Numbered from the stretch's first letter, positions 8,498 through 15,761 are shown. The stretch: DNA of 21,362 bases from Pseudomonadota bacterium (GCA_022573605.1 JACZTQ010000018.1:1-21362); one strand, 5' to 3'. Notes: generated by a model from the sequence alone, not told the origin. Translations and numbers: made by a program.

Positions 8498-9118
8498 ATG
8501 GCTGGACGTGATGGAAGACGGGATCGTGGCGGGCCGCGGCGGGGGCGCCGCGACGACGACCGGGAGCCGGAATTCGCCGACCGTCTGGTGGCGATCAACC
8601 GGGTCTCGAAGACCGTCAAGGGCGGCAAGCGCTTCGGCTTTGCGGCCCTCGTGGTGGTCGGCGACCAGAAGGGCCGGGTCGGTTTTGGCAAGGGCAAGGC
8701 CAAGGAAGTGCCCGAAGCGATCCGCAAGGCCACCGAGGAGGCCAAGCGCCAGATGATCCGGGTGCCGCTGCGCGAGGGCCGCACCCTGCATCACGACATC
8801 GAGGGGCGCCACGGCGCCGGCAAGGTGGTCATGCGCACCGCCCCGGCCGGCACCGGCATCATCGCCGGCGGCCCCTGCCGCGCGGTGTTCGAGATGCTGG
8901 GCATCACCGACGTGGTCGCCAAGTCGACCGGCAGCGCGAACCCCTACAACATGGTGCGGGCCACCTTCGACGGCCTGACCAAGGAGCTGTCGCCGCGCCA
9001 GGTCGCGGCGCGCCGCGGCAAGAAGGTGGCCGACATCCTGCCCGCCCGCGATGCCGCGCCGGCGGAAACGCCGGTCGACCCGGAGGCCGAAGCGGCCACC
9101 GACGCCGTGGCCGGGTGA
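8498..9118 (+). CDS. rpsE: 30S ribosomal protein S5
   Basis: S5 (206 residues here) contributes to decoding accuracy and forms part of the mRNA entry helicase. The double-stranded RNA-binding part shows [20 protein letters not shown] and [20 protein letters not shown]. The second domain shows [19 protein letters not shown] and [19 protein letters not shown]. Two adjacent ATGs (8495 and 8498) are possible; the second is better spaced from GAGGAG at 8486-8491. It has an Arg/Asp-rich N-terminal extension of about 20 residues and an Ala/Glu/Asp-rich C-terminal tail of about 22 residues, making it longer than the 167 residues of E. coli. Confidence 0.97.
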   Translation: MAGRDGRRDRGGPRRGRRDDDREPEFADRLVAINRVSKTVKGGKRFGFAALVVVGDQKGRVGFGKGKAKEVPEAIRKATEEAKRQMIRVPLREGRTLHHDIEGRHGAGKVVMRTAPAGTGIIAGGPCRAVFEMLGITDVVAKSTGSANPYNMVRATFDGLTKELSPRQVAARRGKKVADILPARDAAPAETPVDPEAEAATDAVAG

Positions 9119-9132
9119 GGGGGGCAAGCACG

Positions 9133-9321
9133 ATGGCAAAAACGATCGTGGTCAAGCAGATCGGCAGCCCGATCCGCCGTACCGCCGACCAGCGCGCCAC
9201 GCTGATCGGCCTCGGGCTCAACAAGATGCACAAGACCCGCGAGCTGGAGGACACCCCCTCGGTGCGCGGCATGGTCAACAAGATCCCGCATCTGGTGGTC
9301 ATCGTCGAGGAGCGCGGCTGA
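9133..9321 (+). CDS. rpmD: 50S ribosomal protein L30
   Basis: L30 is 62 residues here, a short peripheral 50S protein. [20 protein letters not shown] and [20 protein letters not shown], followed by [17 protein letters not shown], cover nearly the whole family consensus. The ATG at 9133 has GAGGGGGGCAAG upstream. A frame starting at 9115 overlaps rpsE and adds six residues with no ribosome-binding site. After the stop, the operon is interrupted by 209 bases of palindromic repeats before rplO. Confidence 0.97.
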   Translation: MAKTIVVKQIGSPIRRTADQRATLIGLGLNKMHKTRELEDTPSVRGMVNKIPHLVVIVEERG

Positions 9322-9344
9322 GGCGCGCTTTCCGGCCCCGGCCC

Positions 9345-9413
9345 CCGTCATTCCCGCGCAGGCGGGAATCTCGCGGAGAAGAGAGATCCCCCGGTCAAGC
9401 CGTGGGATGACGG
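9345..9413 (+). repeat. 69-bp three-hairpin palindromic element, copy 1
   Basis: The element is bounded by CCGTCAT (9345-9351) and ATGACGG (9407-9413), which pair with each other. Inside, ATTCCCGC (9350-9357) pairs with GCGGGAAT (9362-9369), a weaker ATCTC/GAGAT middle stem follows, and a third stem sits in the CCCCCGGTCAAGCCGTGGG part. It has the same length and layout as the copy at 18679-18747. It lies inside the spc operon between rpmD and rplO. Confidence 0.85.
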
Positions 9414-9420
9414 ACGGGAA

Positions 9421-9457
9421 GAGATCCCCCGGTCAAGCCGTGGCCAAACCGGGGGAT
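9421..9457 (+). repeat. Partial tandem copy of the palindromic element
   Basis: The first 23 bases repeat 9383-9405 exactly (GAGATCCCCCGGTCAAGCCG plus TGG), 38 bp downstream. The copy then diverges and closes a perfect nine-base stem, ATCCCCCGG (9424-9432) with CCGGGGGAT (9449-9457). It looks like a duplicated right half of the 69-bp element beside it. Confidence 0.8.
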
Positions 9458-9530
9458 GACGACAGCAAAAATGCCGTGGCGGCGGGGCGGGACGCATCGC
9501 CCCGCTGATCCGGCGAGAGGAGAATGCGTC

Positions 9531-10031
9531 ATGAAAATCCATGAACTGCGCGACAATCCGGGCGCGACCAAGAACCGCAAGCGGGTCGGGCGCGGCCCCG
9601 GATCGGGCACCGGCACCACCGCCGGGCGCGGCATGAACGGCCAGAAATCGCGCTCCGGCGTCGCCATCAAGGGCTTCGAGGGCGGCCAGATGCCGCTTCA
9701 CCGGCGCTTGCCGAAGCGGGGCTTCAACAATATCTTCGCCAAGAGCTTCGCGGTGGTGAACCTGGGCAACATCCAGAAGTTCATCGACGCGGGCAAGCTG
9801 GACGCATCGGCGACCATCGACGAGGCGGCGCTGGTGAGCTCGGGCCTGGTGCGCCGCCGCCTCGACGGCGTGCGGGTGCTGGCCAAGGGCGCGTTGACGG
9901 TCAAGGGCGTCGAGATCGCGGTGACCGGCGCCAGCAAGCCGGCGATTGCCGCGGTCGAGGCGGCCGGGGGCAGCCTGACGGTGACGATCGCGCCGCGCGC
10001 GGCGGACCCGGCGGGCGAAGCCGAGGCCTGA
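9531..10031 (+). CDS. rplO: 50S ribosomal protein L15
   Basis: L15 (166 residues) is a 23S-binding late-assembly protein. The glycine-rich N-terminal region [20 protein letters not shown] and the segment [20 protein letters not shown] are diagnostic. The C-terminal domain ends in [20 protein letters not shown] and an acidic tail, DPAGEAEA. The ATG at 9531 is preceded by GAGAGGAG, and the product starts [20 protein letters not shown] as expected. A frame from 9456 runs through repeat DNA and is rejected. Because repeats fill the upstream spacer, rplO may have its own processing or stability control. Confidence 0.97.
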   Translation: MKIHELRDNPGATKNRKRVGRGPGSGTGTTAGRGMNGQKSRSGVAIKGFEGGQMPLHRRLPKRGFNNIFAKSFAVVNLGNIQKFIDAGKLDASATIDEAALVSSGLVRRRLDGVRVLAKGALTVKGVEIAVTGASKPAIAAVEAAGGSLTVTIAPRAADPAGEAEA

Positions 10032-10037
10032 GAGGCA

Positions 10038-10061
10038 CCGCCGCGGGAACCCTCGCGGCGG
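10038..10061 (+). promoter_or_regulatory. Stem-loop between rplO and secY
   Basis: CCGCCGCG (10038-10045) pairs perfectly with CGCGGCGG (10054-10061), and the eight-base loop can close further by G-U and G-C pairs. It starts six bases after the rplO stop and ends 28 bases before secY. No T-run follows. It may protect or process the mRNA between the ribosomal genes and secY. Confidence 0.5.
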
Positions 10062-10089
10062 CATTGGACACCAAGAGAGAGAGCGTGAC

Positions 10090-11415
10090 ATGGCATCAGC
10101 CGCCGAACAGATGGCCGCGAACCTGAGCTGGAGCGCGCTCGGCCAGGCCAAGGATCTGCAACGGCGGATCCTGTTCACCCTCAGCCTGCTGATCATCTAC
10201 CGCCTCGGCACCTTCATCCCGATGCCCGGCATCGACCAGGTGCAGCTGGCCCGTTTCATGGAGCAGGCCCAGGGCGGCATCCTGGGCATCTTCAACATGT
10301 TCAGCGGCGGCGCCGTCGGCCGCATGGCGATCCTCTCGCTCGGCATCATGCCCTACATCTCGTCCTCGATCATCATGCAGCTGGCGACCTCGATGGTGCC
10401 GTCGCTCGAGGCGCTGAAGAAGGAAGGCGAGGCCGGCCGGCGCAAGATCAACCAGTACACCCGCTACGGCACCGTGGTGCTGGCCACGGTGCAGGCCTAC
10501 GGCATCGCCGCCGGGCTGGAGGGATCGGGGATGGCCCTCGACCCGGGTGCGTTCTTCCGCGCCTCGGCGGTGATCACCCTGGTCGGCGGTACCATGTTCC
10601 TGATGTGGCTGGGCGAGCAGATCACCGCGCGCGGCATCGGCAATGGCATCTCGCTGGTGATCTTCATCGGCATCATCGCCGAGTTGCCCGGCGCCCTGGC
10701 GCAGTTCTTCGAGCAGGGCCGGATCGGCCAGATCAACACCCTGGTGATCATCGGCGTGCTGCTGCTGGCGGGCGGGGTGATCTATGCGGTGGTCTACGTC
10801 GAGCGGGCGCAGCGGCGAATCCTGATCCAGTATCCGCGACGCCAGGTCGGCACCAAGATGTTCGGCGGCGAGAGCTCGCACCTGCCCCTGAAGCTGAACA
10901 CCGCCGGGGTCATCCCGCCGATCTTCGCCTCGTCGCTGCTGCTGCTGCCGACCACCATCGCCACCTTCGCCGCGGGCGGCGGCGATACCGGCGTACTCGG
11001 CTCCGTGGCGGCGCTGCTGGGGCGCGGCCAGCCGCTGTTCCTGGTGATCTTCGCGTCGCTGATCGTGTTCTTCGTGTTCTTCTACACCGCCGTCGTGTTC
11101 AACCCGGAGGACGTGGCCGACAACCTGAAGAAGCATGGCGGTTTTGTGCCCGGCATCCGCCCCGGCAAGCGCACGGCGGAATATCTCGACTTCGTGCTGA
11201 TGCGGCTTTCCACCGTGGGCGCGATCTACCTGGTCGCGGTCTGCCTGCTGCCCGAGATCCTGATCTCGAAGGTCAACGTGCCGTTCTACTTCGGCGGCAC
11301 CTCGCTGCTGATCGTGGTCTCGGTGACCATGGACACCATCACCCAGGTCCAGAGCCACCTGCTGGCGCACCAGTATCAGGGGCTGATCAGGAAGTCGAAA
11401 ATCCGCGGCCGCTGA
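10090..11415 (+). CDS. secY: Protein translocase channel subunit SecY
   Basis: SecY (441 residues, normal) is the inner-membrane channel of the Sec translocon, working with SecE, SecG and SecA. About ten hydrophobic segments are visible. The first, near residue 30, is LFTLSLLIIYRLGTFIPMPG; the plug region is IFNMFSGGAVGRMAILSLGI; then PYISSSIIMQLATSM. The cytosolic C5 loop KKHGGFVPGIRPGKRTAEYL, where SecA and ribosomes bind, is intact, as is NTAGVIPPIFASSLLLLP. The ATG at 10090 is preceded by AAGAGAGAGAG, a weak site. It lies near the end of the spc operon, 24 bases before adk. Confidence 0.98.
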   Translation: MASAAEQMAANLSWSALGQAKDLQRRILFTLSLLIIYRLGTFIPMPGIDQVQLARFMEQAQGGILGIFNMFSGGAVGRMAILSLGIMPYISSSIIMQLATSMVPSLEALKKEGEAGRRKINQYTRYGTVVLATVQAYGIAAGLEGSGMALDPGAFFRASAVITLVGGTMFLMWLGEQITARGIGNGISLVIFIGIIAELPGALAQFFEQGRIGQINTLVIIGVLLLAGGVIYAVVYVERAQRRILIQYPRRQVGTKMFGGESSHLPLKLNTAGVIPPIFASSLLLLPTTIATFAAGGGDTGVLGSVAALLGRGQPLFLVIFASLIVFFVFFYTAVVFNPEDVADNLKKHGGFVPGIRPGKRTAEYLDFVLMRLSTVGAIYLVAVCLLPEILISKVNVPFYFGGTSLLIVVSVTMDTITQVQSHLLAHQYQGLIRKSKIRGR

Positions 11416-11439
11416 GGTGGCGCTGCCAGGAAACCAGCC

Positions 11440-12084
11440 ATGAACATCATTCTCCTTGGTCCGCCGGGGGCCGGCAAGGGCACCCAGGCGCGCCTGCTGA
11501 TGGAGGGCGGCGGGCTGGTGCAGCTCTCGACCGGCGACATGCTGCGCGCCGCCGTCGCCGCCGGCTCCGAGGTCGGCAAGCAGGCCCGTGCGGTGATGGA
11601 GGCGGGGCAACTGGTCTCCGACGAGATCGTCATCGGCGTGGTCTCGGAGCGGCTCGACGCGCCGGATGTGAAGGCGGGGGTGATCTTCGACGGCTTTCCG
11701 CGCACCGCCGCCCAGGCCGAGGCGCTGGACCGGCTGCTGGCCGGCAAGGGGCTGGTGCTGGACGCGGTGATCTCGATCGAGGTCGATGACGAGCTGCTGG
11801 TCGACCGGGTCTCCGGGCGCTTCACCTGCGGGGCCTGCGGCGAGGGCTACCACGACACCCACAAGATGCCGGCGCGCGACGGCGTCTGCGACAACTGCGG
11901 CGCCACCGAATTCAAGCGCCGCGCCGACGACAATGCCGAGACCGTGCGGGCGCGCCTGGCGGCCTACCACGCCGACACCGCGCCGCTGATCGGCTACTAT
12001 ACCGCCGCCGGCAAGCTGCGGACCGTCGATGGCATGGCCGGGATCGGCGAGGTCGCCCGGGCGATCCGGGAGGTCCTCGGTTGA
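11440..12084 (+). CDS. adk: Adenylate kinase, zinc-lid type
   Basis: This cytosolic enzyme interconverts ATP + AMP and 2 ADP and keeps the nucleotide pool balanced. The P-loop GPPGAGKGTQ is at residues 7-16, the AMP-binding LSTGDMLRAAVAAGSEVG follows, and DGFPRTAAQAEAL is typical. The long LID domain carries Cys130-x2-Cys133 and Cys150-x2-Cys153, a four-cysteine zinc site found in many Gram-positives and some alphaproteobacteria but not in E. coli. It is 214 residues, the long form. AGGAAACC precedes the ATG. Its position between secY and rpsM is common in alphaproteobacteria. A perfect 25-bp inverted repeat starts eight bases after the stop. Confidence 0.98.
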   Translation: MNIILLGPPGAGKGTQARLLMEGGGLVQLSTGDMLRAAVAAGSEVGKQARAVMEAGQLVSDEIVIGVVSERLDAPDVKAGVIFDGFPRTAAQAEALDRLLAGKGLVLDAVISIEVDDELLVDRVSGRFTCGACGEGYHDTHKMPARDGVCDNCGATEFKRRADDNAETVRARLAAYHADTAPLIGYYTAAGKLRTVDGMAGIGEVARAIREVLG

Positions 12085-12091
12085 GGTGTCG

Positions 12092-12151
12092 GGCGGACAA
12101 TCATCTCCGCCCTACCGGGCGCCATTGGTAGGGCGGAGATGATTGTCCGCC
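12092..12151 (+). terminator. Perfect 25-bp inverted repeat after adk
   Basis: Positions 12092-12116 are the exact reverse complement of 12127-12151, with a ten-base loop (GGGCGCCATT). No T-run follows; instead a short GCC repeat runs to about 12164. It is placed to close the spc-adk transcript, just before the rpsM promoter. The perfect arms also suit a recently spread dispersed repeat. Confidence 0.7.
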
Positions 12152-12168
12152 GCCGCCGCCGCCGGGGC

Positions 12169-12196
12169 TTGACGCGGAACCGCGCGAGACTATAGT
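12169..12196 (+). promoter_or_regulatory. Sigma70-type promoter of the alpha operon
   Basis: TTGACG (12169-12174) and TATAGT (12191-12196) are 16 bases apart, a near-consensus housekeeping promoter. GCGCGC just downstream is a GC-rich discriminator of the kind found at growth-rate-controlled promoters. Transcription would start near 12203, giving a leader of about 177 bases before rpsM. This is the strongest promoter match I see in the window. Confidence 0.8.
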
Positions 12197-12202
12197 GCGC
12201 GC

Positions 12203-12379
12203 TTCCTGGAGAGATGAGAGTCTCCTCCGCCACGAAAATCACCTTCTGGCGGGGAGCGGGCCGTTGGCCTGGACTTTCGAGGGGTGGGAACGGCCGGTGC
12301 GTGCGCCGGCTTCTTTTGGATTTCGGCCTGCCTCGGCAGGCCCGACACGGCGAAGCTGAAGAACTGGGGAGCTGGAGCA
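12203..12379 (+). promoter_or_regulatory. Structured 5' leader of rpsM
   Basis: Three stem-loops are visible. GGAGA (12208-12212) pairs with TCTCC (12221-12225). 12293-12310 folds into a seven-base stem (GCCGG plus U-G and G-C pairs) followed by TTCTTTT. GGCCTGCC (12325-12332) pairs with GGCAGGCC (12335-12342). The middle one looks like an intrinsic attenuator. Autoregulation by an alpha-operon ribosomal protein is a reasonable guess; rpsD, whose product does this in E. coli, is not in this operon. A 62-codon open frame (12214-12402) crosses the leader and ends inside rpsM, but its ATG sits only two bases from the nearest GGAG. Confidence 0.5.
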
Positions 12380-12748
12380 TTGGCGCGCATCGCAGGCGTT
12401 AACATTCCGACCAACAAGCGGGTGCATATCGCGCTCACCTATATCCATGGCATCGGCCATCCCACGGCCCGGCAGATCTGCGAGGCCACCGGCATCGCCG
12501 AGGAGCGCCGGGTCAACGAGCTCTCCGATGCCGAGGCGCTGGCGCTGCGCGAGCACGTCGACGCCAACTGCCAGGTCGAGGGCGACCGGCGGCGCGAGGT
12601 GGCGTTGAACATCAAGCGGCTGATGGATCTGGGCTGCTATCGCGGCCTGCGCCATCGCCGCGGCCTGCCGGTGCGCGGCCAGCGCACCCACACCAACGCC
12701 CGGACCCGCAAGGGCAAGGCCAAGCCGATCGCCGGCAAGAAGAAGTAA
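12380..12748 (+). CDS. rpsM: 30S ribosomal protein S13 (TTG start)
   Basis: S13 (122 residues) sits in the 30S head, contacts P-site tRNA and bridges to L5. The conserved start [20 protein letters not shown] is immediately preceded by TTG at 12380. No in-frame ATG or GTG is near enough to give a normal S13, so TTG is taken as the start, with GGGGAG eight bases upstream. ATG at 12284 is in frame but adds 32 residues unlike S13. Further hallmarks are the [17 protein letters not shown] loop and [19 protein letters not shown] near the end. It is the first gene of the alpha operon. The weak start codon may tune output. Confidence 0.95.
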   Translation: MARIAGVNIPTNKRVHIALTYIHGIGHPTARQICEATGIAEERRVNELSDAEALALREHVDANCQVEGDRRREVALNIKRLMDLGCYRGLRHRRGLPVRGQRTHTNARTRKGKAKPIAGKKK

Positions 12749-12760
12749 GGAGGCCGGTAG

Positions 12761-13153
12761 ATGGCTCGAGACAAGCGCGCGGCGCCCAGGCGCAGGGAGC
12801 GCAAGAACATCTCGGCGGGCGTCGCCCACGTGAAATCGTCGTTCAACAACACCATGATCACCATCACCGACGCGCAGGGCAACACCATCGCCTGGTCGTC
12901 GTCCGGCGCGATGGGGTTCAAGGGCTCGCGCAAGTCGACCCCCTACGCCGCCCAGATGGCCGGCGAGGATGCCGGGCGCAAGGCGCAGGAGCACGGCATG
13001 AAAACCCTGGACGTGATGGTCCAGGGTCCGGGCGGGGGGCGCGAATCGGCGCTGCGCGCGTTGCAGGCGGTGGGCCTCACGATCAACTCGATCAAGGACG
13101 TGACCCCGATCGCCCATAACGGCTGCCGGCCGCCCAAGCGCCGCCGCGTCTGA
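12761..13153 (+). CDS. rpsK: 30S ribosomal protein S11
   Basis: S11 (130 residues) lies on the 30S platform near the E site and the Shine-Dalgarno helix. [59 protein letters not shown] and the closing [16 protein letters not shown] are all standard. A strong AAGGAGG precedes the ATG at 12761. A 114-base GC-rich spacer follows before rpoA, with a possible GCGGCC/GGCCGC stem (in 13167-13200) but no promoter I can identify. rpsD, which follows rpsK in E. coli, is absent, as is usual in alphaproteobacteria. Confidence 0.98.
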   Translation: MARDKRAAPRRRERKNISAGVAHVKSSFNNTMITITDAQGNTIAWSSSGAMGFKGSRKSTPYAAQMAGEDAGRKAQEHGMKTLDVMVQGPGGGRESALRALQAVGLTINSIKDVTPIAHNGCRPPKRRRV

Positions 13154-13267
13154 GACCGGTTTCCCGCGGCGGCCGGCCTGACCCCTCGGGGCGGGCCGCT
13201 CGCCGCCTTTCCTCGGGCGCGCCCGGCCAGATGGATCCGGCCCGGCGCTGGAATGGAGGACCAAGCA

Positions 13268-14284
13268 GTGATCCACAAGAACTGGCAGGAACTGATCCGG
13301 CCCCACGGCCTCGAGATCGAGCCCGGCGCCGACCCCGACCGGGTCGCCAATGCCGTCGCCGAGCCGCTGGAGCGGGGTTTCGGGCTCACGCTGGGCAACG
13401 CGCTGCGCCGGGTACTGCTCTCGTCGTTGCAGGGGGCGGCGGTGAACGCGGTGCAGATCGACGGCGTGCTGCATGAATTCTCCTCCGTCCCCGGGGTCCG
13501 CGAGGACGTCACCGACATCGTCCTGAACCTCAAGGGCCTGGCGGTGCGGATGGATGTCGAGGGCGACAAGCGCCTGCAGCTCAACGCCACCGGGCCGGGG
13601 GTGGTGACGGCGGCCGACATCACCGAGGTCATGGGCGTCGAGATCATCAACAAGGACCATGTGATCTGCCATCTCGACGAGGGCGCCAGAGTCCACATGG
13701 AACTGACCGTGGGCACCGGCAAGGGCTATGTCGCCGCCGACAAGAACCGCCCCGAGGACGCCCCGATCGGGTTTGTCCCGGTCGACGCGCTCTACTCGCC
13801 GGTGAAGAAGGTCTCCTACAAGGTCAGCCCGACCCGCGAGGGCCAGGTGCTCGACTACGACAAGCTGACGATGAAGGTCGAGACCGACGGCACCGTGAGC
13901 CCGGAGGACGCGCTGGCCTTCGCCGCGCGCATCCTGCAGGACCAGTTGCAGACCTTCATCAACTTCGAGGAGCCCAAGGACGCCGCCGGCGCCGACGAGG
14001 ACGAGGGGCTGGAGTTCAACCCGCTGCTGCTCAAGAAGGTCGACGAGCTGGAGCTCTCGGTGCGTTCGGCCAACTGCCTGAAGAACGACAACATCGTCTA
14101 TATCGGCGACCTGATCCAGAAGACCGAGGCGGAGATGCTGCGGACCCCGAACTTCGGCCGCAAGTCGCTGAACGAGATCAAGGAAGTGCTGACCACGATG
14201 GGTCTGCACCTCGGCATGGACGTGCCGGACTGGCCGCCCGACAACATCGAGGACCTGGCCAAGAAGTTCGAGGATCAGTTTTAG
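13268..14284 (+). CDS. rpoA: RNA polymerase alpha subunit (probable GTG start)
   Basis: Alpha (338 residues) dimerises to start core polymerase assembly, and its C-terminal domain binds UP elements and activators. GGAGGA (13255-13260) lies seven bases before GTG 13268, giving [12 protein letters not shown] as in relatives. The in-frame ATG at 13253 overlaps that ribosome-binding site and has none of its own. The N-terminal domain shows [20 protein letters not shown] and [20 protein letters not shown]. The C-terminal domain shows [20 protein letters not shown], then [16 protein letters not shown] and DWPPDN. An acidic linker (AGADEDEG) joins them. The usual rpoA-rplQ tight junction is split here by a palindromic repeat. 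Confidence 0.97.
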   Translation: MIHKNWQELIRPHGLEIEPGADPDRVANAVAEPLERGFGLTLGNALRRVLLSSLQGAAVNAVQIDGVLHEFSSVPGVREDVTDIVLNLKGLAVRMDVEGDKRLQLNATGPGVVTAADITEVMGVEIINKDHVICHLDEGARVHMELTVGTGKGYVAADKNRPEDAPIGFVPVDALYSPVKKVSYKVSPTREGQVLDYDKLTMKVETDGTVSPEDALAFAARILQDQLQTFINFEEPKDAAGADEDEGLEFNPLLLKKVDELELSVRSANCLKNDNIVYIGDLIQKTEAEMLRTPNFGRKSLNEIKEVLTTMGLHLGMDVPDWPPDNIEDLAKKFEDQF

Positions 14285-14293
14285 GCACGCGAA

Positions 14294-14357
14294 CCGTCGT
14301 CCCCGCGAAGGCGGGGACCTCGACCCCGGAGATTCCCGCCTGCGCGGGAATGACGGG
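14294..14357 (+). repeat. Two-hairpin palindromic repeat between rpoA and rplQ
   Basis: TCCCCGC (14300-14306) pairs with GCGGGGA (14311-14317) over a GAAG loop. ATTCCCGC (14332-14339) pairs with GCGGGAAT (14344-14351) over CTGC. The outer bases CCGTC and GACGG also pair. The second hairpin matches the first hairpin of the 69-bp elements in inverted order, so this is a related two-hairpin member of the same family. Confidence 0.8.
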
Positions 14358-14434
14358 AAAAACCGGGCCCAGCGCCCCAAGGAGGCCGTCGCGGCAGGCG
14401 GCCGGACAAAGTATAAACCGACGGAGACCGAGAA

Positions 14435-14860
14435 ATGCGCCACGGTTACGGACACCGCAAGCTGAACCGAACCGCCGAGCACCGCAAGGCGATGTTCGCC
14501 AACATGGCCTGCTCGCTGATCGAGCACGAGCAGATCAAGACCACCCTGCCCAAGGCCAAGGAGCTTAGGCCCTACATCGACAAGCTGATCACCCTGGCCA
14601 AGCGCGGCGACCTGCATGCGCGGCGCCAGGCGGCCTCGCAGATCCGCCAGGACGCGGCGGTGAAGAAGCTGTTCGACGTGCTTGGCGCGCGCTACCGGGA
14701 GCGCCAGGGCGGCTATTCCCGGGTGCTGCGGGCCGGGTTCCGCTATGGCGACATGGCGCCGATGGCGATCCTCGAACTGGTCGATCGCGACGCCGACGCC
14801 AAGGGCGCCGGCGACCGCGCCCGGGTCGCGGCGCAAGAGGCCGCGGGCGAAGCCGAGTAA
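14435..14860 (+). CDS. rplQ: 50S ribosomal protein L17
   Basis: L17 (141 residues) lies near the tunnel exit. The start [20 protein letters not shown] is unmistakable, followed by [20 protein letters not shown], the [20 protein letters not shown] block and YRVL-type sequence, then [18 protein letters not shown]. The tail (EAAGEAE) is acidic. GGAG lies about 10 bases before the ATG at 14435. TATAAA at 14412-14417 might suggest a -10 box, but no matching -35 is seen, so co-transcription with rpoA through the repeat is the default. This ends the ribosomal cluster. Confidence 0.98.
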   Translation: MRHGYGHRKLNRTAEHRKAMFANMACSLIEHEQIKTTLPKAKELRPYIDKLITLAKRGDLHARRQAASQIRQDAAVKKLFDVLGARYRERQGGYSRVLRAGFRYGDMAPMAILELVDRDADAKGAGDRARVAAQEAAGEAE

Positions 14861-14895
14861 GCCCGGACGAGCAAACCTGGTTCACTGACGTGAAC

Positions 14896-14993
14896 GCCGC
14901 CACCCACCCCGCCTCCCCGCCCAACCACCGATCATGCCCCAATGATTCCTGGGGTACCATCGGTGGTTGGCCGGGAGGTGGGGGGGTGGCGGC
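14896..14993 (+). terminator. Large imperfect inverted repeat after rplQ
   Basis: The arms 14896-14932 and 14959-14993 pair with few gaps: the outer ten bases and inner twelve bases match exactly. A nested CCCCA/TGGGG stem (14937-14941 with 14950-14954) closes the top. The transcript would fold into one hairpin of about 98 bases. It starts 35 bases after rplQ and has no T-run. It may end or protect the alpha-operon mRNA, or be a mobile-element remnant. Confidence 0.65.
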
Positions 14994-14997
14994 ATGC

Positions 14998-15012
14998 GTC
15001 ATCGAAGATGAC
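14998..15012. promoter_or_regulatory. Operator-like dyad upstream of the permease gene
   Basis: GTCATC-GAA-GATGAC is a perfect 6-3-6 dyad, 33 bases before the preferred start of the TauE-like gene. A short AT-rich stretch (CATAAAACATACAT) follows and could hold a -10 box. It may be a repressor site or the edge of the large inverted repeat. No regulator is encoded nearby. Confidence 0.35.
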
Positions 15013-15044
15013 ATGGGCATAAAACATACATGGGGGGTGCGGCG

Positions 15045-15761
15045 GTGAGTTTCGAGCTTGAGCTTGTCGCCGCCAATCTCGTCGTTTTTGTCGCCGCCGT
15101 GCTGCAGGCCGCCACCGGGGTCGGTTTCGCCATGGTGGCGGTGCCGCTCTTGGCCCTGATCAGCCTGGCCTGGGTGCCGGCGCCGATGCTGATCTGCAAT
15201 ATCGCGCTGTCGGTTTTTCTCATCCACCGGGGCCGCCACGAGATCGACCGTTCGGAGGCGCCGCCGCTGCTGGCGGGGATGACGCTCGGCACCTTCGCGG
15301 GTGCGGCCATCCTGGCGAGTTTCGAGGGTCGGGGGCTGGGCGCGATGATCGGCGCCATCATCGTGAGCGCGGTGCTGGTCAGCCTGTTCACGCCAAAACT
15401 CCGCATCACCCGCCTGCGTCTCCTGGCGGCCGCCTTCGTCGGCGGCGCCACCGGGACGATTGCCGCCATGCACGGCCCGCCGCTGATCATCCTCTACCAG
15501 CGCGAGCGCCCGGAGAAGGTGCGCGCCACCATGGCCGGGGTGTTCGTGTTCGGCTGCCTGCTGGCGATCGCCACGCTCGCCCTCGCCGGCCTGTTCGGCT
15601 GGGAGCAGCTCTGGCGCGGTCTGGTGCTGTTGCCCGGGGTCGTGCTCGGCTTCTTCGCCGGCCGGGCGCTGGGCGGGCGGATGTCGCCGGGCGCCGTGCG
15701 CACCGCCATGCTGACGCTGGCCGGCACGGCCGGGTTGGGGCTGCTGCTGCGCTCGCTGTGA
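15045..15761 (+). CDS. TauE/SafE-family membrane permease
   Basis: This is a very hydrophobic protein of 238 residues with about seven or eight membrane segments. It matches the TauE/SafE family (sulfite, sulfoacetate or other small anion export) by its two-fold layout: GVGFAMVAVPLLALISLAW in the first half and GATGTIAAMHGPPLIILYQR in the second. The substrate cannot be told. GTG 15045 is preferred because GGGGGG lies seven bases upstream; ATG 15030 would add five residues but has no ribosome-binding site. It stands alone between the rplQ hairpin and another hairpin. No sulfur genes are beside it. In many alphaproteobacteria rplQ is followed directly by the Deg protease, so this gene may be an insertion. 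Confidence 0.85.
   Translation: MSFELELVAANLVVFVAAVLQAATGVGFAMVAVPLLALISLAWVPAPMLICNIALSVFLIHRGRHEIDRSEAPPLLAGMTLGTFAGAAILASFEGRGLGAMIGAIIVSAVLVSLFTPKLRITRLRLLAAAFVGGATGTIAAMHGPPLIILYQRERPEKVRATMAGVFVFGCLLAIATLALAGLFGWEQLWRGLVLLPGVVLGFFAGRALGGRMSPGAVRTAMLTLAGTAGLGLLLRSL

Noticed and set aside
9340..9460. CRISPR-like array from the repeated GAGATCCCCCGGTCAAGCCG units
   Set aside because: Only two copies occur, both within palindromic elements. There is no regular spacer series and no cas gene.
10096..11970. 624-codon minus-strand frame opposite secY and adk
   Set aside because: Composition is His/Gln/Asp/Arg-rich, it lies fully antisense to two certain genes, and it has no family match.
13154..13267. 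Missing rpsD or another small gene between rpsK and rpoA
   Set aside because: The 114-base spacer has no start with a ribosome-binding site and no S4-like sequence. Its absence here is normal in alphaproteobacteria.
14404..14420. Separate promoter for rplQ at TATAAA (14412-14417)
   Set aside because: No acceptable -35 hexamer is present 16-18 bases upstream. The hexamer alone is weak evidence.
12239..14836. 865-codon open frame on the minus strand opposite rpsM-rpsK-rpoA-rplQ
   Set aside because: It is antisense to four certain genes. Its sequence is Arg/Ala/Gly/His-rich with no recognisable domain, as expected from high-GC shadow frames.
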